Assembly (NCBI GenBank): GCA_902591695.1 | Contig: CACJBQ010000001.1 | Span: 1 to 64,000 of the forward strand | Direction of reading: 5' to 3' | Source: an uncultured Pelagibacteraceae bacterium | GTDB taxonomy: Bacteria > Pseudomonadota > Alphaproteobacteria > Pelagibacterales > Pelagibacteraceae | DNA length: 64,000 nt | In this document: one piece after another, positions 1 through 9,089 of the stretch | How positions within the stretch are numbered: the stretch's first letter is position 1 | Layout: each line of letters opens with the position of its first letter | Program-made: the position numbers and the translations under genes | Notes under the pieces: model-generated | What the model was told of the DNA's origin: nothing | Seen by the model: only the letters and a program-made list of their open reading frames with translations | Databases searched by the model: none

Positions 1-2437
1 TGAATGCTACAGTAACATTCTTACCTAAAGCAAGTTCACCTAATTTTGTTGAAGGACCATCTGCAATTATATCTCCAGATTTAACTTTATCACCAACTCT
101 AACTAGTGGTCTTTGATTTATGCATGTATTTTGATTTGATCTTTTAAATTTTTGAAGGTTATAGATATCAACACCAGATTTGCTAAAGTCTGTTTCCTCT
201 GTTACTTTTATAACAATTCTTTTACCATCTATTTTATCAACAATTCCATCACGCTTAGCAACAATAGTTACCCCTGAGTCTAAAGCAACATCACTTTCAA
301 TTCCTGTACCAACAAGCGGTGACTCAGGTTTTAATAATGGAACTGCTTGCCTCATCATGTTTGAACCCATTAAGGCTCTGTTTGCATCATCATTTTCTAA
401 GAATGGAATTAAAGATGCTGCAACTGAAACTAATTGTTTTGGTGATACATCAATGTAATCAATAGAGTCAGGTTTTGATAAAAGAAAGTTTAGATTTTGT
501 CTGCATGAAACTAGTTCTTCAGTAATTTTTCCATTTTTATCAAGTTTTGTATTTGCTTGAGCAATAGTGAATTTTGTTTCTTCCATTGCAGATAAGTATT
601 CTACTTTATCTTGGACAACACCTTCTTTAACTTTTTTGTATGGACTTTCTATAAAGCCGTACTTATTAATCTTTGCATAGGTAGATAAACTATTAATCAA
701 ACCAATATTTGGACCCTCTGGTGTCTCAATTGGACAAATTCTTCCATAATGGGTAGGATGGACGTCCCTAACTTCAAAACCTGCTCTTTCTCTTGTTAAA
801 CCACCTGGACCTAACGCTGAAACTCTTCTTTTGTGAGTAATTTCAGATAAAGGATTTGTTTGATCCATGAACTGAGATAGTTGTGAACTTGCAAAAAAAT
901 CTTTCAATGAAACTGTTAAAGGTTTTGCATTAATTAAATCTTGTGGCATTGCTGATTCAACGTCTAAAGTTGTCATTTTTTCTTTAATAGCTCTCTCCAT
1001 TCTATAAACACCAATTCTAGCTTGGTTCTCAACTAGCTCTCCAACAGAACGAACTCTTCTATTTCCTAGGTGATCTATGTCATCAACATCATCTTTACCA
1101 TCACGTAAATCTAACATTTTATGAATAATTGCAATGATATCGTCATTTCTTAATATAGTAATTTTATCAGAACACTCTTGATTTAATCTTGAGTTCATTT
1201 TAACTCTTCCAACATCAGACAAATCATATCTATCTGAGCTAAAAAAAAGATTATTAAATATTTGAGTTGCTATCTCTATGGTTGGTGGCTCACCAGGTCT
1301 TAGCATTTTATAAATTTCCGTTATAGCTTCTTCTTTAGTATTATTTTTATCAGCTAAAATTGTTGTAAGTAGATAAGGTCCTTTGTTTATAGAGTTTGTA
1401 ACCGAAATTTGAAGTGTATGTATATTTGCATCTAAAATTTGTTGAATAATTGTATCATTTAATTCAGTCCCAATTTTAAATACACCGTCCTCTTCTTCAT
1501 TGACTTTGACATCTCTATGTAAAAATTTACCAAACAAAGACTCTCTAGAAACTAGTATGTCTTTTAAACCATCATTAGCTAATTTTTTTGCACTTAAAAA
1601 ATTAATCTTGTCACCTAATTTAATTACTACTTCACCAGTTTTTGCATCGATTACTTCTTCTGAGAAATTTTTTGCTTTGTAGTTTTCAGGATTAAATTTA
1701 GTTTTCCACTTTTCTGTTTTTGGATCAAAATTATACTGTTCACTTTCATAGAACTCATCCACAATTTCTGATTTTGTATAACCTAAAGCTAATAATAAAG
1801 TAGATGAAAAAATTTTCTTTTTTCTGTCAATTTTAAAATATAGAAAATCCTTAACATCATATTCAAAATCTAACCATGAACCTCTGTTAGGTATTACTCT
1901 ACAATTAAACAAAAGTTTACCACTTGCATGAGTTTTTCCTTTGTCATGATCAAAAAATACACCTGGACTTCTGTGCATTTGATTAACTACAACTCTTTGA
2001 ACACCATTAGTTATAAAAGTTCCGCTATTAGTCATCATAGGAACTTCACCCATATAAACTTCTTGCTCTTTAGCTGATAAAATATCTTTAGTATTATTTT
2101 CTTGATCTATTTCGTAAACTACTAATCTCAAAGTACACTTAAGAGCTGATGAATATGTAAGACCTCTTGCTATACATTCTTCAACATCAAATTTTGGTTT
2201 CTCTAATCTATAAGAAACATATTCTAAAGTTGCTTTGTCATTTAAATCCTCAATCGGAAAAATACTTTTAAATACTCTATCAAAACCTTTAGTAAGTTCT
2301 GCAGTCTCAACATTAAATTCTGTTAATTCTTTGTACGAATTTTTTTGAACTTCAATTAAGTTAGGTATAGATAAACTTTCTTTTAGTTTACCAAAACTTT
2401 TCCTAATGTTTTTCTTTTCAGTAAAAGATAATTGCAT
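1..2437 (-). CDS. rpoB: DNA-directed RNA polymerase beta subunit (5' part, cut by window edge)
   Basis: Beta subunit of RNA polymerase, forming the catalytic cleft with beta'. The reading frame starts at the ATG at 2437 ([17 protein letters not shown]) and stays open to base 1, giving about 812 of roughly 1,370 residues. The rifampicin-site region is clear around residues 510-580: [18 protein letters not shown], then [20 protein letters not shown] and [15 protein letters not shown]. It is the last gene in the window of the secE-nusG-rplKAJL-rpoB run, 56 bp after rplL, and a strong inverted repeat sits just before its start. The 3' end and rpoC lie outside the window. Confidence 0.98.
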   Translation of the reverse strand, partial: MQLSFTEKKNIRKSFGKLKESLSIPNLIEVQKNSYKELTEFNVETAELTKGFDRVFKSIFPIEDLNDKATLEYVSYRLEKPKFDVEECIARGLTYSSALKCTLRLVVYEIDQENNTKDILSAKEQEVYMGEVPMMTNSGTFITNGVQRVVVNQMHRSPGVFFDHDKGKTHASGKLLFNCRVIPNRGSWLDFEYDVKDFLYFKIDRKKKIFSSTLLLALGYTKSEIVDEFYESEQYNFDPKTEKWKTKFNPENYKAKNFSEEVIDAKTGEVVIKLGDKINFLSAKKLANDGLKDILVSRESLFGKFLHRDVKVNEEEDGVFKIGTELNDTIIQQILDANIHTLQISVTNSINKGPYLLTTILADKNNTKEEAITEIYKMLRPGEPPTIEIATQIFNNLFFSSDRYDLSDVGRVKMNSRLNQECSDKITILRNDDIIAIIHKMLDLRDGKDDVDDIDHLGNRRVRSVGELVENQARIGVYRMERAIKEKMTTLDVESAMPQDLINAKPLTVSLKDFFASSQLSQFMDQTNPLSEITHKRRVSALGPGGLTRERAGFEVRDVHPTHYGRICPIETPEGPNIGLINSLSTYAKINKYGFIESPYKKVKEGVVQDKVEYLSAMEETKFTIAQANTKLDKNGKITEELVSCRQNLNFLLSKPDSIDYIDVSPKQLVSVAASLIPFLENDDANRALMGSNMMRQAVPLLKPESPLVGTGIESDVALDSGVTIVAKRDGIVDKIDGKRIVIKVTEETDFSKSGVDIYNLQKFKRSNQNTCINQRPLVRVGDKVKSGDIIADGPSTKLGELALGKNVTVAF

Positions 2438-2448
2438 CTATGTTTATA

Positions 2449-2474
2449 AATACTGATTAAAAATAATCAGTATT
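2449..2474 (-). promoter_or_regulatory. Hairpin in the rplL-rpoB spacer
   Basis: An 11-base perfect inverted repeat with a 4-base loop lies between the rplL stop and the rpoB start, ending 11 bases before the rpoB ATG. In the transcript it is not followed by a U tract, so it does not look like a simple terminator. The equivalent spacer in E. coli carries an attenuator and an RNase III site. A processing or translation-control role here is inference from position. Confidence 0.6.
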
Positions 2475-2493
2475 CGAATTCTTTCTATTTAAT

Positions 2494-2859
2494 TTATTTA
2501 AGTTCTACTTTAGCGCCAGCAGCTTCTAACTTAGCTTTGATCTCTTCAGCGTCTTTTTTATTTACACCAGATTTAACTTCTTTTGGTGCTCCCTCTACAA
2601 GATCTTTAGCTTCTTTTAAACCTAATGAAGTAGCTGCTCTTACTTCTTTGATAACATTAATTTTTTTATCACCTGCAGAAACTAACATGATTGTAAAATC
2701 ATCTTTATCTTCTGCTGGAGCTGCACCACCTGCTGCTGCTGGAGCTGCTGCTGCCATTGGAGTTACACCCCATTTTTCTTCTAATTGTTTTGATAGTTCA
2801 GCTGCTTCTGCAACAGTCAAACTTGATAAGTCTTCTATAATTTTGTTTAGGTCAGGCAT
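2494..2859 (-). CDS. rplL: 50S ribosomal protein L7/L12
   Basis: Stalk protein of the large ribosomal subunit that recruits translation GTPases and binds L10 as dimers. The 121-residue product has the family's three parts: an N-terminal dimerisation helix (residues 1-35), an Ala/Gly/Pro-rich hinge (about 36-50), and the C-terminal GTPase-contact domain with [20 protein letters not shown] and [21 protein letters not shown]. Length is normal. It follows rplJ by 5 bases, so the two are co-transcribed and probably translationally linked, as the L10-(L7/L12) complex requires. The + strand frame opposite it is a shadow. Confidence 0.98.
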   Translation of the reverse strand: MPDLNKIIEDLSSLTVAEAAELSKQLEEKWGVTPMAAAAPAAAGGAAPAEDKDDFTIMLVSAGDKKINVIKEVRAATSLGLKEAKDLVEGAPKEVKSGVNKKDAEEIKAKLEAAGAKVELK

Positions 2860-2864
2860 ATGTA

Positions 2865-3386
2865 TTACTCTTTGGGTTGTGTTTCAGAATTTTCTGCCGA
2901 CAAACTACTCATTTTTTCTGAATGTGCAAGCAAAATACTGATTAATTTAGATGCAGAAGCATTCAAAATACCCACAATATTAGCTCTTGCTTCATCTAAT
3001 GTAGGTAAACTTGCTACATTTTGGACACCGGCCTGATCTAAGACCTCGTTATCCATGATTCCACCGATCAATTTTAGGTTTTCATTATCTTTTGCAAATT
3101 TTGATAGAATCCTTGCTGACATTATAGCATCTTCTCCAAATGCAACTGCCGTAGGACCAGTAAATAAATTTGATAAATCTTTGCACTTTGTTTTTTCTAA
3201 AGCTAATTTTGTAATTCTGTTTTTTGTTATTTTGAAAATAATTCCATGTTCTCTCATTTTCGCTCTTAATTCATCTAATTGAGTCATAGTTAAACCTTGA
3301 TAATGCGTAACCATAACAGCTTTGCTGTTCTCAAACTTACTAGTCATCTCTTCAATATAATTTTTCTTTTGTTCTTTATTCATCAT
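2865..3386 (-). CDS. rplJ: 50S ribosomal protein L10
   Basis: Stalk base protein that anchors L7/L12 to 23S rRNA. The product is 173 residues, normal length, with [20 protein letters not shown] near the N-terminus, [12 protein letters not shown] in the rRNA-binding part, and a C-terminal helix (residues about 135-170) that binds L7/L12. It begins 2 bases after the rplA stop. There is therefore no room for the long rplJ leader through which L10 represses its own mRNA in many bacteria; any such control must act inside rplA or elsewhere. Confidence 0.97.
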   Translation of the reverse strand: MMNKEQKKNYIEEMTSKFENSKAVMVTHYQGLTMTQLDELRAKMREHGIIFKITKNRITKLALEKTKCKDLSNLFTGPTAVAFGEDAIMSARILSKFAKDNENLKLIGGIMDNEVLDQAGVQNVASLPTLDEARANIVGILNASASKLISILLAHSEKMSSLSAENSETQPKE

Positions 3387-3388
3387 AA

Positions 3389-4078
3389 CTATATCGATTT
3401 TCCTAATTTAACTTTATATGAAACACCCATTGTTGATGTAGCAAATACACTTCTAATTAAATCACCTTTCAAAGTATTGTTTGATTTTTCTTTTTCTAAA
3501 GCATCTAAAATTGCATTGTAATTTTTTAATAATTGGTCATCAGTAAAAGATTTTTTACCAATACTAACTCCAATATTTCCGTCTTTATCATTTCTAATTT
3601 CTACTTGACCAGATTTAGCATTAGTTACAGCTTCTTTAATATTTTCAGAAACTGAACCAAGTTTAGGGTTTGGCATTAAACCTTTAGGTCCTAAAACTTT
3701 TCCTAACTTAGAAAGTTTAATCATCATTCCAGGAGTACAAATCAGTTTTTCAAAATTTAACTCACCAACTTTAATTTTTTCAACAAATTCATCACCTCCC
3801 ACAATATCTGCACCCGCATCTTTTGCATCTTGTTTTTTATTATCTTCACAAACTACAGCAACTTTAACTTTCTTACCTGTGCCTCCAGGCAAATTAACTA
3901 CCGTTCTAATATTAACTTCACTCTTCTTTTGTTTGTTATTAATTTGAAAACTTAAGTCTAAAGACTCGTCAAATTTAGTTGTGCAATTTTTCTTAAGCTC
4001 AGGTAATAATTTTTCTATAGACTCCGCGTTCAAGTCTTTTGTCTTTTTAGGTAATTTTTTGTATCTTTTTGATGCCAT
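3389..4078 (-). CDS. rplA: 50S ribosomal protein L1
   Basis: L1 stalk protein that binds 23S rRNA near the E site and represses its own operon in well-studied bacteria. The product is 229 residues, normal length, with the signature LGPKGLMPNPKLGSVSENI around residues 130-150 and VRTVVNLPGGTGKKVKV-type N-terminal sequence. The ATG at 4078 overlaps the last base of rplK, which indicates translational coupling. No unusual feature is visible. Confidence 0.98.
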   Translation of the reverse strand: MASKRYKKLPKKTKDLNAESIEKLLPELKKNCTTKFDESLDLSFQINNKQKKSEVNIRTVVNLPGGTGKKVKVAVVCEDNKKQDAKDAGADIVGGDEFVEKIKVGELNFEKLICTPGMMIKLSKLGKVLGPKGLMPNPKLGSVSENIKEAVTNAKSGQVEIRNDKDGNIGVSIGKKSFTDDQLLKNYNAILDALEKEKSNNTLKGDLIRSVFATSTMGVSYKVKLGKSI

Positions 4079-4503
4079 TATTCTTTTACCTCAATACCCA
4101 TTGATCTAGCAGATCCTGCAATAATTTTAATAGCTTCTTCAATATCATGTGCATTTAAATCATTCATTTTTTCTTTTGCTATACTCTCTAATTGTTTTTT
4201 TGAGATTGAAGCAACAATATTTCTGCCAGGCTCTTTAGATCCACCTTTTAGTTTTACTGCTTCTTTAATATAAAAAGATGCTGGAGGTGATTTAATTTTA
4301 AAATCAAATTTTTTATCTTTATATACTGTGATTTCCACTGGAACAGGTTTACCCGCCATTGACTTAGTTTTATCATTAAAGGCTTTACAAAACTCCATAA
4401 TATTTACTCCACGTTGACCTAATGCAGGACCAACTGGTGGTGCAGGATTAGCTTGACCGCCTTTAATTTGTAATTTTATAAATCCACTAATTTCTTTTGC
4501 CAT
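4078..4503 (-). CDS. rplK: 50S ribosomal protein L11
   Basis: Binds the GTPase-associated centre of 23S rRNA and is needed for RelA-type stringent sensing. The 141-residue product carries the typical N-terminal domain ([20 protein letters not shown], then [12 protein letters not shown]) and the rRNA-binding C-terminal domain ending with [12 protein letters not shown]. Length is normal. Its start overlaps the nusG stop by one base and its stop overlaps the rplA start, giving the usual nusG-rplK-rplA coupling. Confidence 0.98.
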   Translation of the reverse strand: MAKEISGFIKLQIKGGQANPAPPVGPALGQRGVNIMEFCKAFNDKTKSMAGKPVPVEITVYKDKKFDFKIKSPPASFYIKEAVKLKGGSKEPGRNIVASISKKQLESIAKEKMNDLNAHDIEEAIKIIAGSARSMGIEVKE

Positions 4504-5033
4504 TAACTTACCTTCTCAACCTGATTATATTCTAAATCAACTGGTGTAGGACGACCAAATATAGAAACTGACACCTTAAGTCTAGCTTTTTCTTCATCAA
4601 TTTCTTCAATCATTCCAGTAAATGATGCAAATGGCCCATCTACAACCTGAACTTTTTCACCTACACTGTAATCTACGCCAGATTTTGGCTGAGCAACACC
4701 ATCTTTAATCTGACCTAAAATCTTTTCTACTTCTTTATCTGAAACTGGAACAGGAATACCTTTTGTACCCAAGAAACCACTAACCCTCTTAATATTCTTA
4801 ATCATGTGATAAATATTATTATCCATTTCACTTTTTATTAGCACGTAGCCAGGAAAGTATTTCTTTTTTCTTTGTATTCTTTTACCTCTCTTTACCTCAG
4901 TAACATCATGAGTAGGTACAATAATCTCCTCAAACTTATCAGCAATCTTAGCTTTATCCGCTTCCTCTTTGATTAAAGAGGCTACTTTATTTTCAAAACT
5001 AGAATGAGATTGAACTATGTACCAATTTTTCAT
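4503..5033 (-). CDS. nusG: Transcription termination/antitermination protein NusG
   Basis: NusG binds RNA polymerase, suppresses pausing, and links it to Rho or to ribosomal S10. The 176-residue product has the NGN domain (residues 1-115; [28 protein letters not shown]) and a C-terminal KOW domain ([23 protein letters not shown], about residues 126-150). Length is normal. It begins one base inside the secE stop (TAATG), the standard secE-nusG arrangement. Confidence 0.98.
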   Translation of the reverse strand: MKNWYIVQSHSSFENKVASLIKEEADKAKIADKFEEIIVPTHDVTEVKRGKRIQRKKKYFPGYVLIKSEMDNNIYHMIKNIKRVSGFLGTKGIPVPVSDKEVEKILGQIKDGVAQPKSGVDYSVGEKVQVVDGPFASFTGMIEEIDEEKARLKVSVSIFGRPTPVDLEYNQVEKVS

Positions 5034-5224
5034 TAAATACTCACTTTAAGTAAAAGTTCTAAGAAAAATTTTAAAACCTGATCTAAAAGAAGAAAAAATA
5101 AAGACATAACAACTGCCATTACAAATACCATCAAAGCACCTTGTAATGTTTCTTTCCAAGTTGGCCATGTAACTTTAAAAGCCTCTTGTTTTACTTCTTG
5201 TATAAATTTAATCGGGTTTCTCAT
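5033..5224 (-). CDS. secE: Preprotein translocase subunit SecE
   Basis: Essential small subunit of the SecYEG channel in the inner membrane. The 63-residue protein begins MRNPIKFIQEVKQEAFKVTW and has the conserved cytoplasmic helix (KVTWPTWKETL) followed by a single membrane segment. I chose the ATG at 5224. The frame stays open further upstream, but that stretch is the tRNA-Trp gene and cannot be coding. The single-TM form is the usual one outside enterics. The gene sits between tRNA-Trp and nusG. Confidence 0.95.
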   Translation of the reverse strand: MRNPIKFIQEVKQEAFKVTWPTWKETLQGALMVFVMAVVMSLFFLLLDQVLKFFLELLLKVSI

Positions 5225-5241
5225 AATCAATAAGCTCAAAT

Positions 5242-5317
5242 TGGCAGGAGCGGAGGGACTCGAACCCTCAGCCTCCGGTTTTGGAGACCGGCGCTCTACC
5301 AATTGAGCTACACTCCT
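5242..5317 (-). tRNA. tRNA-Trp (CCA anticodon)
   Basis: The minus strand folds as a complete 76-nt cloverleaf: acceptor AGGAGTG paired with the 3' arm, D-loop TAGCTCAATTGGTAGAGC, anticodon loop CTCCAAA (anticodon CCA) and TTCGAGTCC in the T arm. The 3' CCA is encoded. It lies between tuf and secE, as in many proteobacteria, and is probably cut from the same transcript. Confidence 0.97.
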
Positions 5318-5327
5318 ATATATAGAG

Positions 5328-6518
5328 TTACTCTATAATTTTAGTTACTACTCCTGCTCCAACAGTTCTTCCACCTTCTCTAATTGCAAAGTTTAATTTC
5401 TCTGCCATAGCAATAGGTGTAATTAGTTTAACAGTAAATTTAGCATCATCACCTGGCATAACCATTTCAGTACCAGCTGGTAATTCTACTTCACCTGTAA
5501 CGTCTGTTGTTCTAAAATAAAACTGTGGTCTATACTTAGTAAAAAATGGAGTATGTCTTCCACCTTCATCTTTTTTAAGTACATACGCTTGTGCTTCAAA
5601 TTTAGTGTGTGGAGTAATTGAACCAGGCTTACAAAGAACTTGACCTCTTTCGATATCAGTTCTTTCAATACCTCTCAATAAAATTCCAACGTTATCTCCA
5701 GCTTCACCAGAATCTAAAAGTTTTCTAAACATTTCAACTCCAGTACAAACTGATTTCTTAGTTTCTCTAATTCCAACTATTTCAACTTCTTCACCAGTCT
5801 TAATCACACCTGATTCAACTCTTCCAGTTGCAACTGTTCCTCTTCCAGAAATTGAGAATACGTCCTCAACTGGCATCAAGAATGGTTTATCAACTTCTCT
5901 AGCTGGTTGTGGAATATGTTCATCAACAGCTTTCATTAATTCTAAAATTGAATTTTTTCCAATTTCATCATCTCTACCTTCAACAGCTGCTAAAGCAGAA
6001 CCTTTAACGATTGGTGTTTTGTCACCTGGGTATTTGTATGAAGTTAAAAGTTCTCTAATTTCTTCTTCAACAAGTTCAATCATTTCTTTATCATCAACTT
6101 GATCTACTTTATTTAAGTAAACAACAATTGCAGGAATACCAACTTGTCTTCCCAAAAGAATGTGCTCTCTTGTTTGTGGCATTGGACCGTCAGCTGCATT
6201 AACAACTAAAATTGCTCCGTCCATTTGTGCAGCACCAGTGATCATGTTTTTAACATAGTCAGCGTGACCTGGGCAGTCTACATGAGCATAGTGTCTTTTT
6301 TCTGTTTCATACTCAACGTGTGCTGTTGAAATTGTTATACCTCTCTCTTTTTCCTCAGGTGCTTTATCAATTTGATCATAAGCAACTGCAGTTCCACCAC
6401 CCGCTTGTGCTAATACATTTGTAATCGCAGCAGTAAGAGTTGTTTTACCATGGTCGACATGACCAATAGTCCCAATGTTACAGTGGGGTTTATTTCTTAC
6501 AAATTTTTCTTTTGACAT
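5328..6518 (-). CDS. tuf: Elongation factor Tu
   Basis: GTPase that delivers aminoacyl-tRNA to the ribosomal A site. The 396-residue product is full length, with the P-loop GHVDHGKT at 19-26, RGITIS in switch I, DCPGH and NKVD in the G domain, and the two C-terminal beta-barrel domains ending [15 protein letters not shown]. It lies between tRNA-Gly and tRNA-Trp, the classic tRNA-tuf-tRNA-secE order. This is the only tuf copy in the window; whether a second exists elsewhere cannot be judged. Confidence 0.99.
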   Translation of the reverse strand: MSKEKFVRNKPHCNIGTIGHVDHGKTTLTAAITNVLAQAGGGTAVAYDQIDKAPEEKERGITISTAHVEYETEKRHYAHVDCPGHADYVKNMITGAAQMDGAILVVNAADGPMPQTREHILLGRQVGIPAIVVYLNKVDQVDDKEMIELVEEEIRELLTSYKYPGDKTPIVKGSALAAVEGRDDEIGKNSILELMKAVDEHIPQPAREVDKPFLMPVEDVFSISGRGTVATGRVESGVIKTGEEVEIVGIRETKKSVCTGVEMFRKLLDSGEAGDNVGILLRGIERTDIERGQVLCKPGSITPHTKFEAQAYVLKKDEGGRHTPFFTKYRPQFYFRTTDVTGEVELPAGTEMVMPGDDAKFTVKLITPIAMAEKLNFAIREGGRTVGAGVVTKIIE

Positions 6519-6563
6519 TACTTTTTACCTCAGTTTTTTTTGTTTCTTCTAATTTTAATTTCT

Positions 6564-6637
6564 TGGAGCGGGTAAAGGGAATCGAACCCTTACATCCAGC
6601 TTGGAAGGCTAGCGTTCTACCATTGAACTACACCCGC
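6564..6637 (-). tRNA. tRNA-Gly (TCC anticodon)
   Basis: 74-nt cloverleaf on the minus strand with acceptor GCGGGTG, anticodon loop CTTCCAA (anticodon TCC, reading GGA/GGG), T-arm GGTTCGATTCC and an encoded CCA end. It lies 45 bases before tuf and 44 bases after tRNA-Tyr, so the three are probably one transcript. Confidence 0.97.
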
Positions 6638-6681
6638 ACAACCCCAAGAGTAACACTCCATGTTATCTAAATTTTATTAAA

Positions 6682-6767
6682 TGGTGGAGGGGGAAAGATT
6701 CGAACTTTCGAAGACCGAAGTCAACGGGTTTACAGCCCGCCCCATTTGACCGCTCTGGAACCCCTCC
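6682..6767 (-). tRNA. tRNA-Tyr (GTA anticodon)
   Basis: 86-nt class II tRNA on the minus strand, with acceptor GGAGGGG, anticodon GTA within GGGCTGTAAACCC, a long variable arm and an encoded CCA end. It is the first gene of the tyr-gly-tuf-trp-secE-nusG series. Confidence 0.97.
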
Positions 6768-6814
6768 TTTGGGGAAGTGTCCCCTTGTTCAATAAAGCTT
6801 CAAATAACAAGCGT

Positions 6815-6842
6815 TTTATATATTTTATTTATGCAAATGCAA
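6815..6842 (-). promoter_or_regulatory. Candidate promoter of the tRNA-tuf-ribosomal cluster
   Basis: On the minus strand TTGCAT (6842-6837) and TATAAA (6820-6815) are separated by 16 bases, a sigma70-like arrangement. It lies about 48 bases upstream of the tRNA-Tyr 5' end, in the divergent spacer with rlmB. No start site is known, so this is prediction by eye. Confidence 0.5.
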
Positions 6843-6896
6843 CACGTGATTTAATAGGAAAATATTAAAAAAAACGTATAAAACAGATACAAATTT

Positions 6897-7640
6897 ATGA
6901 ATAAATCATCATTTTTCATTGTTGGACAACATGCAGTAATCGAAGCTCTTAGAAACCCTAAAAGAAAGGTTTTAAGAGTATTTTTAACTGAAGAGTCTAA
7001 AAAAAATATTCATAGAAAAAACCCTAATAGAAATATTTTAGAGGATGTTAAAGTTTACTTTAAGTCAAAAAAGGAATTAGACAAATACACTTCAAAAGAA
7101 CAATTGATGCATAATGGTTATGTTGCTGAGATTGAACATTTAGATCATCAAGATTTAAAACAATTTATTAAAGGTAAAAATAATTTAACATTTGTATGTC
7201 TTGATGAAGTTACAGATCCAAGAAACATTGGTTCGTTGATAAGAAGTGCTGCATCATTTGATATAGATGGATTAATAATTAAAGAAAGACATTTTCCTAG
7301 AGATAGTAAATTGATGTATAAATCAGCTAGTGGGTGCATGGAACACGTAAATATATTCCAAGTATCCAACATTAATTCTGCATTAAAAAATTTAAGAGAA
7401 AAAAACTTCTGGGTTTATGGTTTTGATACAAAAGGTCAAAAAGATTTCACAGAAATAAAGTGGGAAGGAAACAACATTCTTCTTTTTGGTTCAGAGGGAT
7501 TTGGTATGAGGCAGCATACAGGTAAATATGCTGATTTTTTTGTAAAAATTAATATTAATAAAGATATTGAAAGTTTAAATATCTCAAATAGTGCAGCAAT
7601 TGTGTTTCATCACTTAAGTTATATAAAAAAAAAGAGTTGA
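6897..7640 (+). CDS. rlmB: SpoU/TrmH-family RNA 2'-O-methyltransferase (RlmB-like)
   Basis: Probable 23S rRNA Gm2251 2'-O-ribose methyltransferase. The 247-residue protein has an N-terminal substrate-binding domain beginning FIVGQHAVIEALRNP, as in RlmB. The SPOUT catalytic domain follows, with motif 1 DPRNIGSLIRSAASF, motif 2 LLFGSEGFGM and motif 3 LNISNSAAIVFHHL. It is transcribed away from the tRNA-tuf cluster and is followed by tRNA-Thr. RlmB is the best fit from the N-terminal domain; another TrmH-family target is possible. Confidence 0.88.
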   Translation: MNKSSFFIVGQHAVIEALRNPKRKVLRVFLTEESKKNIHRKNPNRNILEDVKVYFKSKKELDKYTSKEQLMHNGYVAEIEHLDHQDLKQFIKGKNNLTFVCLDEVTDPRNIGSLIRSAASFDIDGLIIKERHFPRDSKLMYKSASGCMEHVNIFQVSNINSALKNLREKNFWVYGFDTKGQKDFTEIKWEGNNILLFGSEGFGMRQHTGKYADFFVKININKDIESLNISNSAAIVFHHLSYIKKKS

Positions 7641-7673
7641 TTATTTAACAAATAATTAATAATTATTGCGCAT

Positions 7674-7749
7674 GCCCTTGTAGCTCAGCTGGTAGAGCAA
7701 TTGATTTGTAATCAATAGGTCCGCGGTTCGAATCCGTGCGGGGGCACCA
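7674..7749 (+). tRNA. tRNA-Thr (TGT anticodon)
   Basis: 76-nt cloverleaf with acceptor GCCCTTG, D-arm TAGCTCAGCTGGTAGAGC, anticodon loop TTTGTAA (anticodon TGT), T-arm GGTTCGAATCC and encoded CCA. It lies 33 bases after rlmB on the same strand. Confidence 0.97.
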
Positions 7750-7807
7750 TTTAACTTACTTTTTAATCAAATCAATTTCTGTAACAGCTACTCTTAAAAT
7801 TATAAGT

Positions 7808-7825
7808 GTGGTCAGAGTGGTCAGA
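7808..7825. repeat. Tandem 9-base duplication
   Basis: GTGGTCAGA occurs twice back to back in the spacer between tRNA-Thr and the 41-residue membrane protein gene. It is too short to infer a role. Apart from this repeat I see nothing in 7750-7850. Confidence 0.6.
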
Positions 7826-7850
7826 TTTGTAGATAAATAAAGTTTTCAAT

Positions 7851-7976
7851 TTAAAATCCACCTCTCCAGTTATCTTTATCTTCGAACCGCTCTTTCTCTT
7901 TTTTGGATGTGGGTCTAAATAAAAAATAAACTGCAAGAGCGACAGTTAATAAAATTATAACAATCTCAAGTGTCAT
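7851..7976 (-). CDS. Tiny single-pass membrane protein, 41 residues
   Basis: A frame of 41 codons starting MTLEIVIILLTVALAVYFLF and ending NWRGGF. It has one hydrophobic segment (residues 4-20) and then a strongly charged cytoplasmic-type tail (RPTSKKEKERFEDKDNW). The sharp split between hydrophobic and charged halves, and its place 39 bases behind another tiny membrane gene and nadK, make it a credible gene rather than a chance frame. I recognise no family. It may be a small membrane regulator or accessory subunit; no function can be assigned. Confidence 0.6.
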   Translation of the reverse strand: MTLEIVIILLTVALAVYFLFRPTSKKEKERFEDKDNWRGGF

Positions 7977-8015
7977 AACCAAGAAACACAATCTCTAAAA
8001 ATTTTTTCATTTAAT

Positions 8016-8153
8016 CTACCAGGCTGTTAATTTCCAGCACTCATTAGCGTCTTCAATACGAACGTAACAACCAAGAAAAGACATAATTTTAAATGCACAA
8101 AAACCTCCAACTAAAATAATGACTACAAGCATTATTGGATTAATTTTTTTCAT
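8016..8153 (-). CDS. Tiny membrane-anchored protein, 45 residues
   Basis: A 45-codon frame starting MKKINPIMLVVIILVGGFCA, with one N-terminal hydrophobic segment (about residues 6-20), then a short tail with Cys29, Cys39 and Trp residues (ECWKLTAW end). It begins 4 bases after the nadK stop, so it is likely co-translated with nadK. The N-terminal part could be a signal anchor, leaving the Cys-containing tail in the periplasm. I do not recognise the family, and the start is inferred only from spacing and the lysine-rich N-terminus. Confidence 0.6.
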   Translation of the reverse strand: MKKINPIMLVVIILVGGFCAFKIMSFLGCYVRIEDANECWKLTAW

Positions 8154-8157
8154 TTAT

Positions 8158-8928
8158 TTAACTAGTCTCTTTTCTTATTTGCTCTATTTTAATCTTTTTT
8201 TGTAAACTTCTATTTTTATCATAAAGAAGATTAAACTTTATTTTATTGTTAGTTTTTACTATAATTGATTTAGCATTTCTTACTTCTAAATTATCTGCTA
8301 CAGCACTAATAGGTCTCTTAATTGGGTTTAAGTTGGTTATAACTATTTTAGTTTTATCATTAACAATTTTACCCTTCCATCTTCTTGGTCTAAATGCACT
8401 TATAGGTGATATTGATAATTTTTTTGAATGAAGACTTAAAATAGGGCCATGAACAGAAAGATTGTAAGCAGTACTTCCAGCGGGTGTTGAAACTAATACA
8501 CCATCAGAAACTAGTTTTTTAATTATTTGTTTTGATCCTTGTTTAATAGATAAAGAAGCAGCTTGTCTGCTTTGTCTAAGTACAGAAACTTCATTTATTG
8601 CAATAGATCTCTTGGTTTGATTATTTTTATTTTTAACAATCATTTCTAATGGAGAAATTGAAAGTAAATTTGCCTTTGACAAGCTTTTTAAAATATCTTT
8701 TAAGGAAAATTTATTCATAAGAAAACCATAATTTCCAGAGTTAATTCCATAAAAATGTTTTTTAGAATTTCTATTCTTTTTTAGTGTTTGAAGCATAAAA
8801 CCATCGCCACCGATTACAATAATGAGGTTTTCTTTTTTAAACTGATTGGATTTAATTTTTTTTAATAATAAATTTTTTATCTTTGAGGATTTTTTATTTT
8901 TATCCGAAATAATTTGAAGTTTACTCAT
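8158..8928 (-). CDS. nadK: NAD kinase
   Basis: Phosphorylates NAD to NADP using ATP or polyphosphate. The 256-residue protein has the GGDG motif (IVIGGDGFMLQTLKK, about residues 38-52) and the second conserved block SDGVLVSTPAGSTAYNLSVHGPI. The Phe after GGDG replaces the more common Thr, which I believe is frequent in alphaproteobacterial enzymes, so I do not regard it as damage. The gene lies just 3' of tRNA-Leu on the same strand and is followed closely by two very small membrane protein genes. Confidence 0.93.
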   Translation of the reverse strand: MSKLQIISDKNKKSSKIKNLLLKKIKSNQFKKENLIIVIGGDGFMLQTLKKNRNSKKHFYGINSGNYGFLMNKFSLKDILKSLSKANLLSISPLEMIVKNKNNQTKRSIAINEVSVLRQSRQAASLSIKQGSKQIIKKLVSDGVLVSTPAGSTAYNLSVHGPILSLHSKKLSISPISAFRPRRWKGKIVNDKTKIVITNLNPIKRPISAVADNLEVRNAKSIIVKTNNKIKFNLLYDKNRSLQKKIKIEQIRKETS

Positions 8929-8932
8929 TTAG

Positions 8933-9018
8933 TGGTGCCCTCGGCCAGACTCGAACTGGCACTCCGCAAGCGGCAAGGATTTTAAGTCCTTTGTGTCTAC
9001 CAATTTCACCACGAGGGC
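8933..9018 (-). tRNA. tRNA-Leu (TAA anticodon)
   Basis: 86-nt class II tRNA on the minus strand: acceptor GCCCTCG, anticodon loop CTTAAAA (anticodon TAA), a long variable arm (GCCGCTTGCGGAGT), T-arm AGTTCGAGTCT and encoded CCA. It ends 4 bases before the nadK start, so nadK is probably read from the same transcript after tRNA processing. Confidence 0.97.
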
Positions 9019-9089
9019 ATTAATGAATTTCATGAGTGTTTATGCTAATATTTATAATTGAACAAGTCTAATAATTAAAATTTTCTTTA

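Noticed and set aside
2537-2941. 134-codon plus-strand frame opposite rplL/rplJ
   Set aside because: It is a shadow of the rplL alanine-rich hinge and the rplJ end; its composition mirrors the coding strand and it has no family features.
5225-5302. N-terminal extension of secE
   Set aside because: The open frame runs through the tRNA-Trp gene; SecE homology begins at the ATG at 5224.
7808-7825. Start of a repeat array or attachment site beside tRNA-Thr
   Set aside because: Only two 9-base copies; no integrase, no copy of the tRNA 3' end, and no spaced repeats.
8158-8928. Possible defect in NadK because GGDG is followed by Phe rather than Thr
   Set aside because: The other motif block is intact, and this variant is, to my knowledge, common in alphaproteobacterial NadK.
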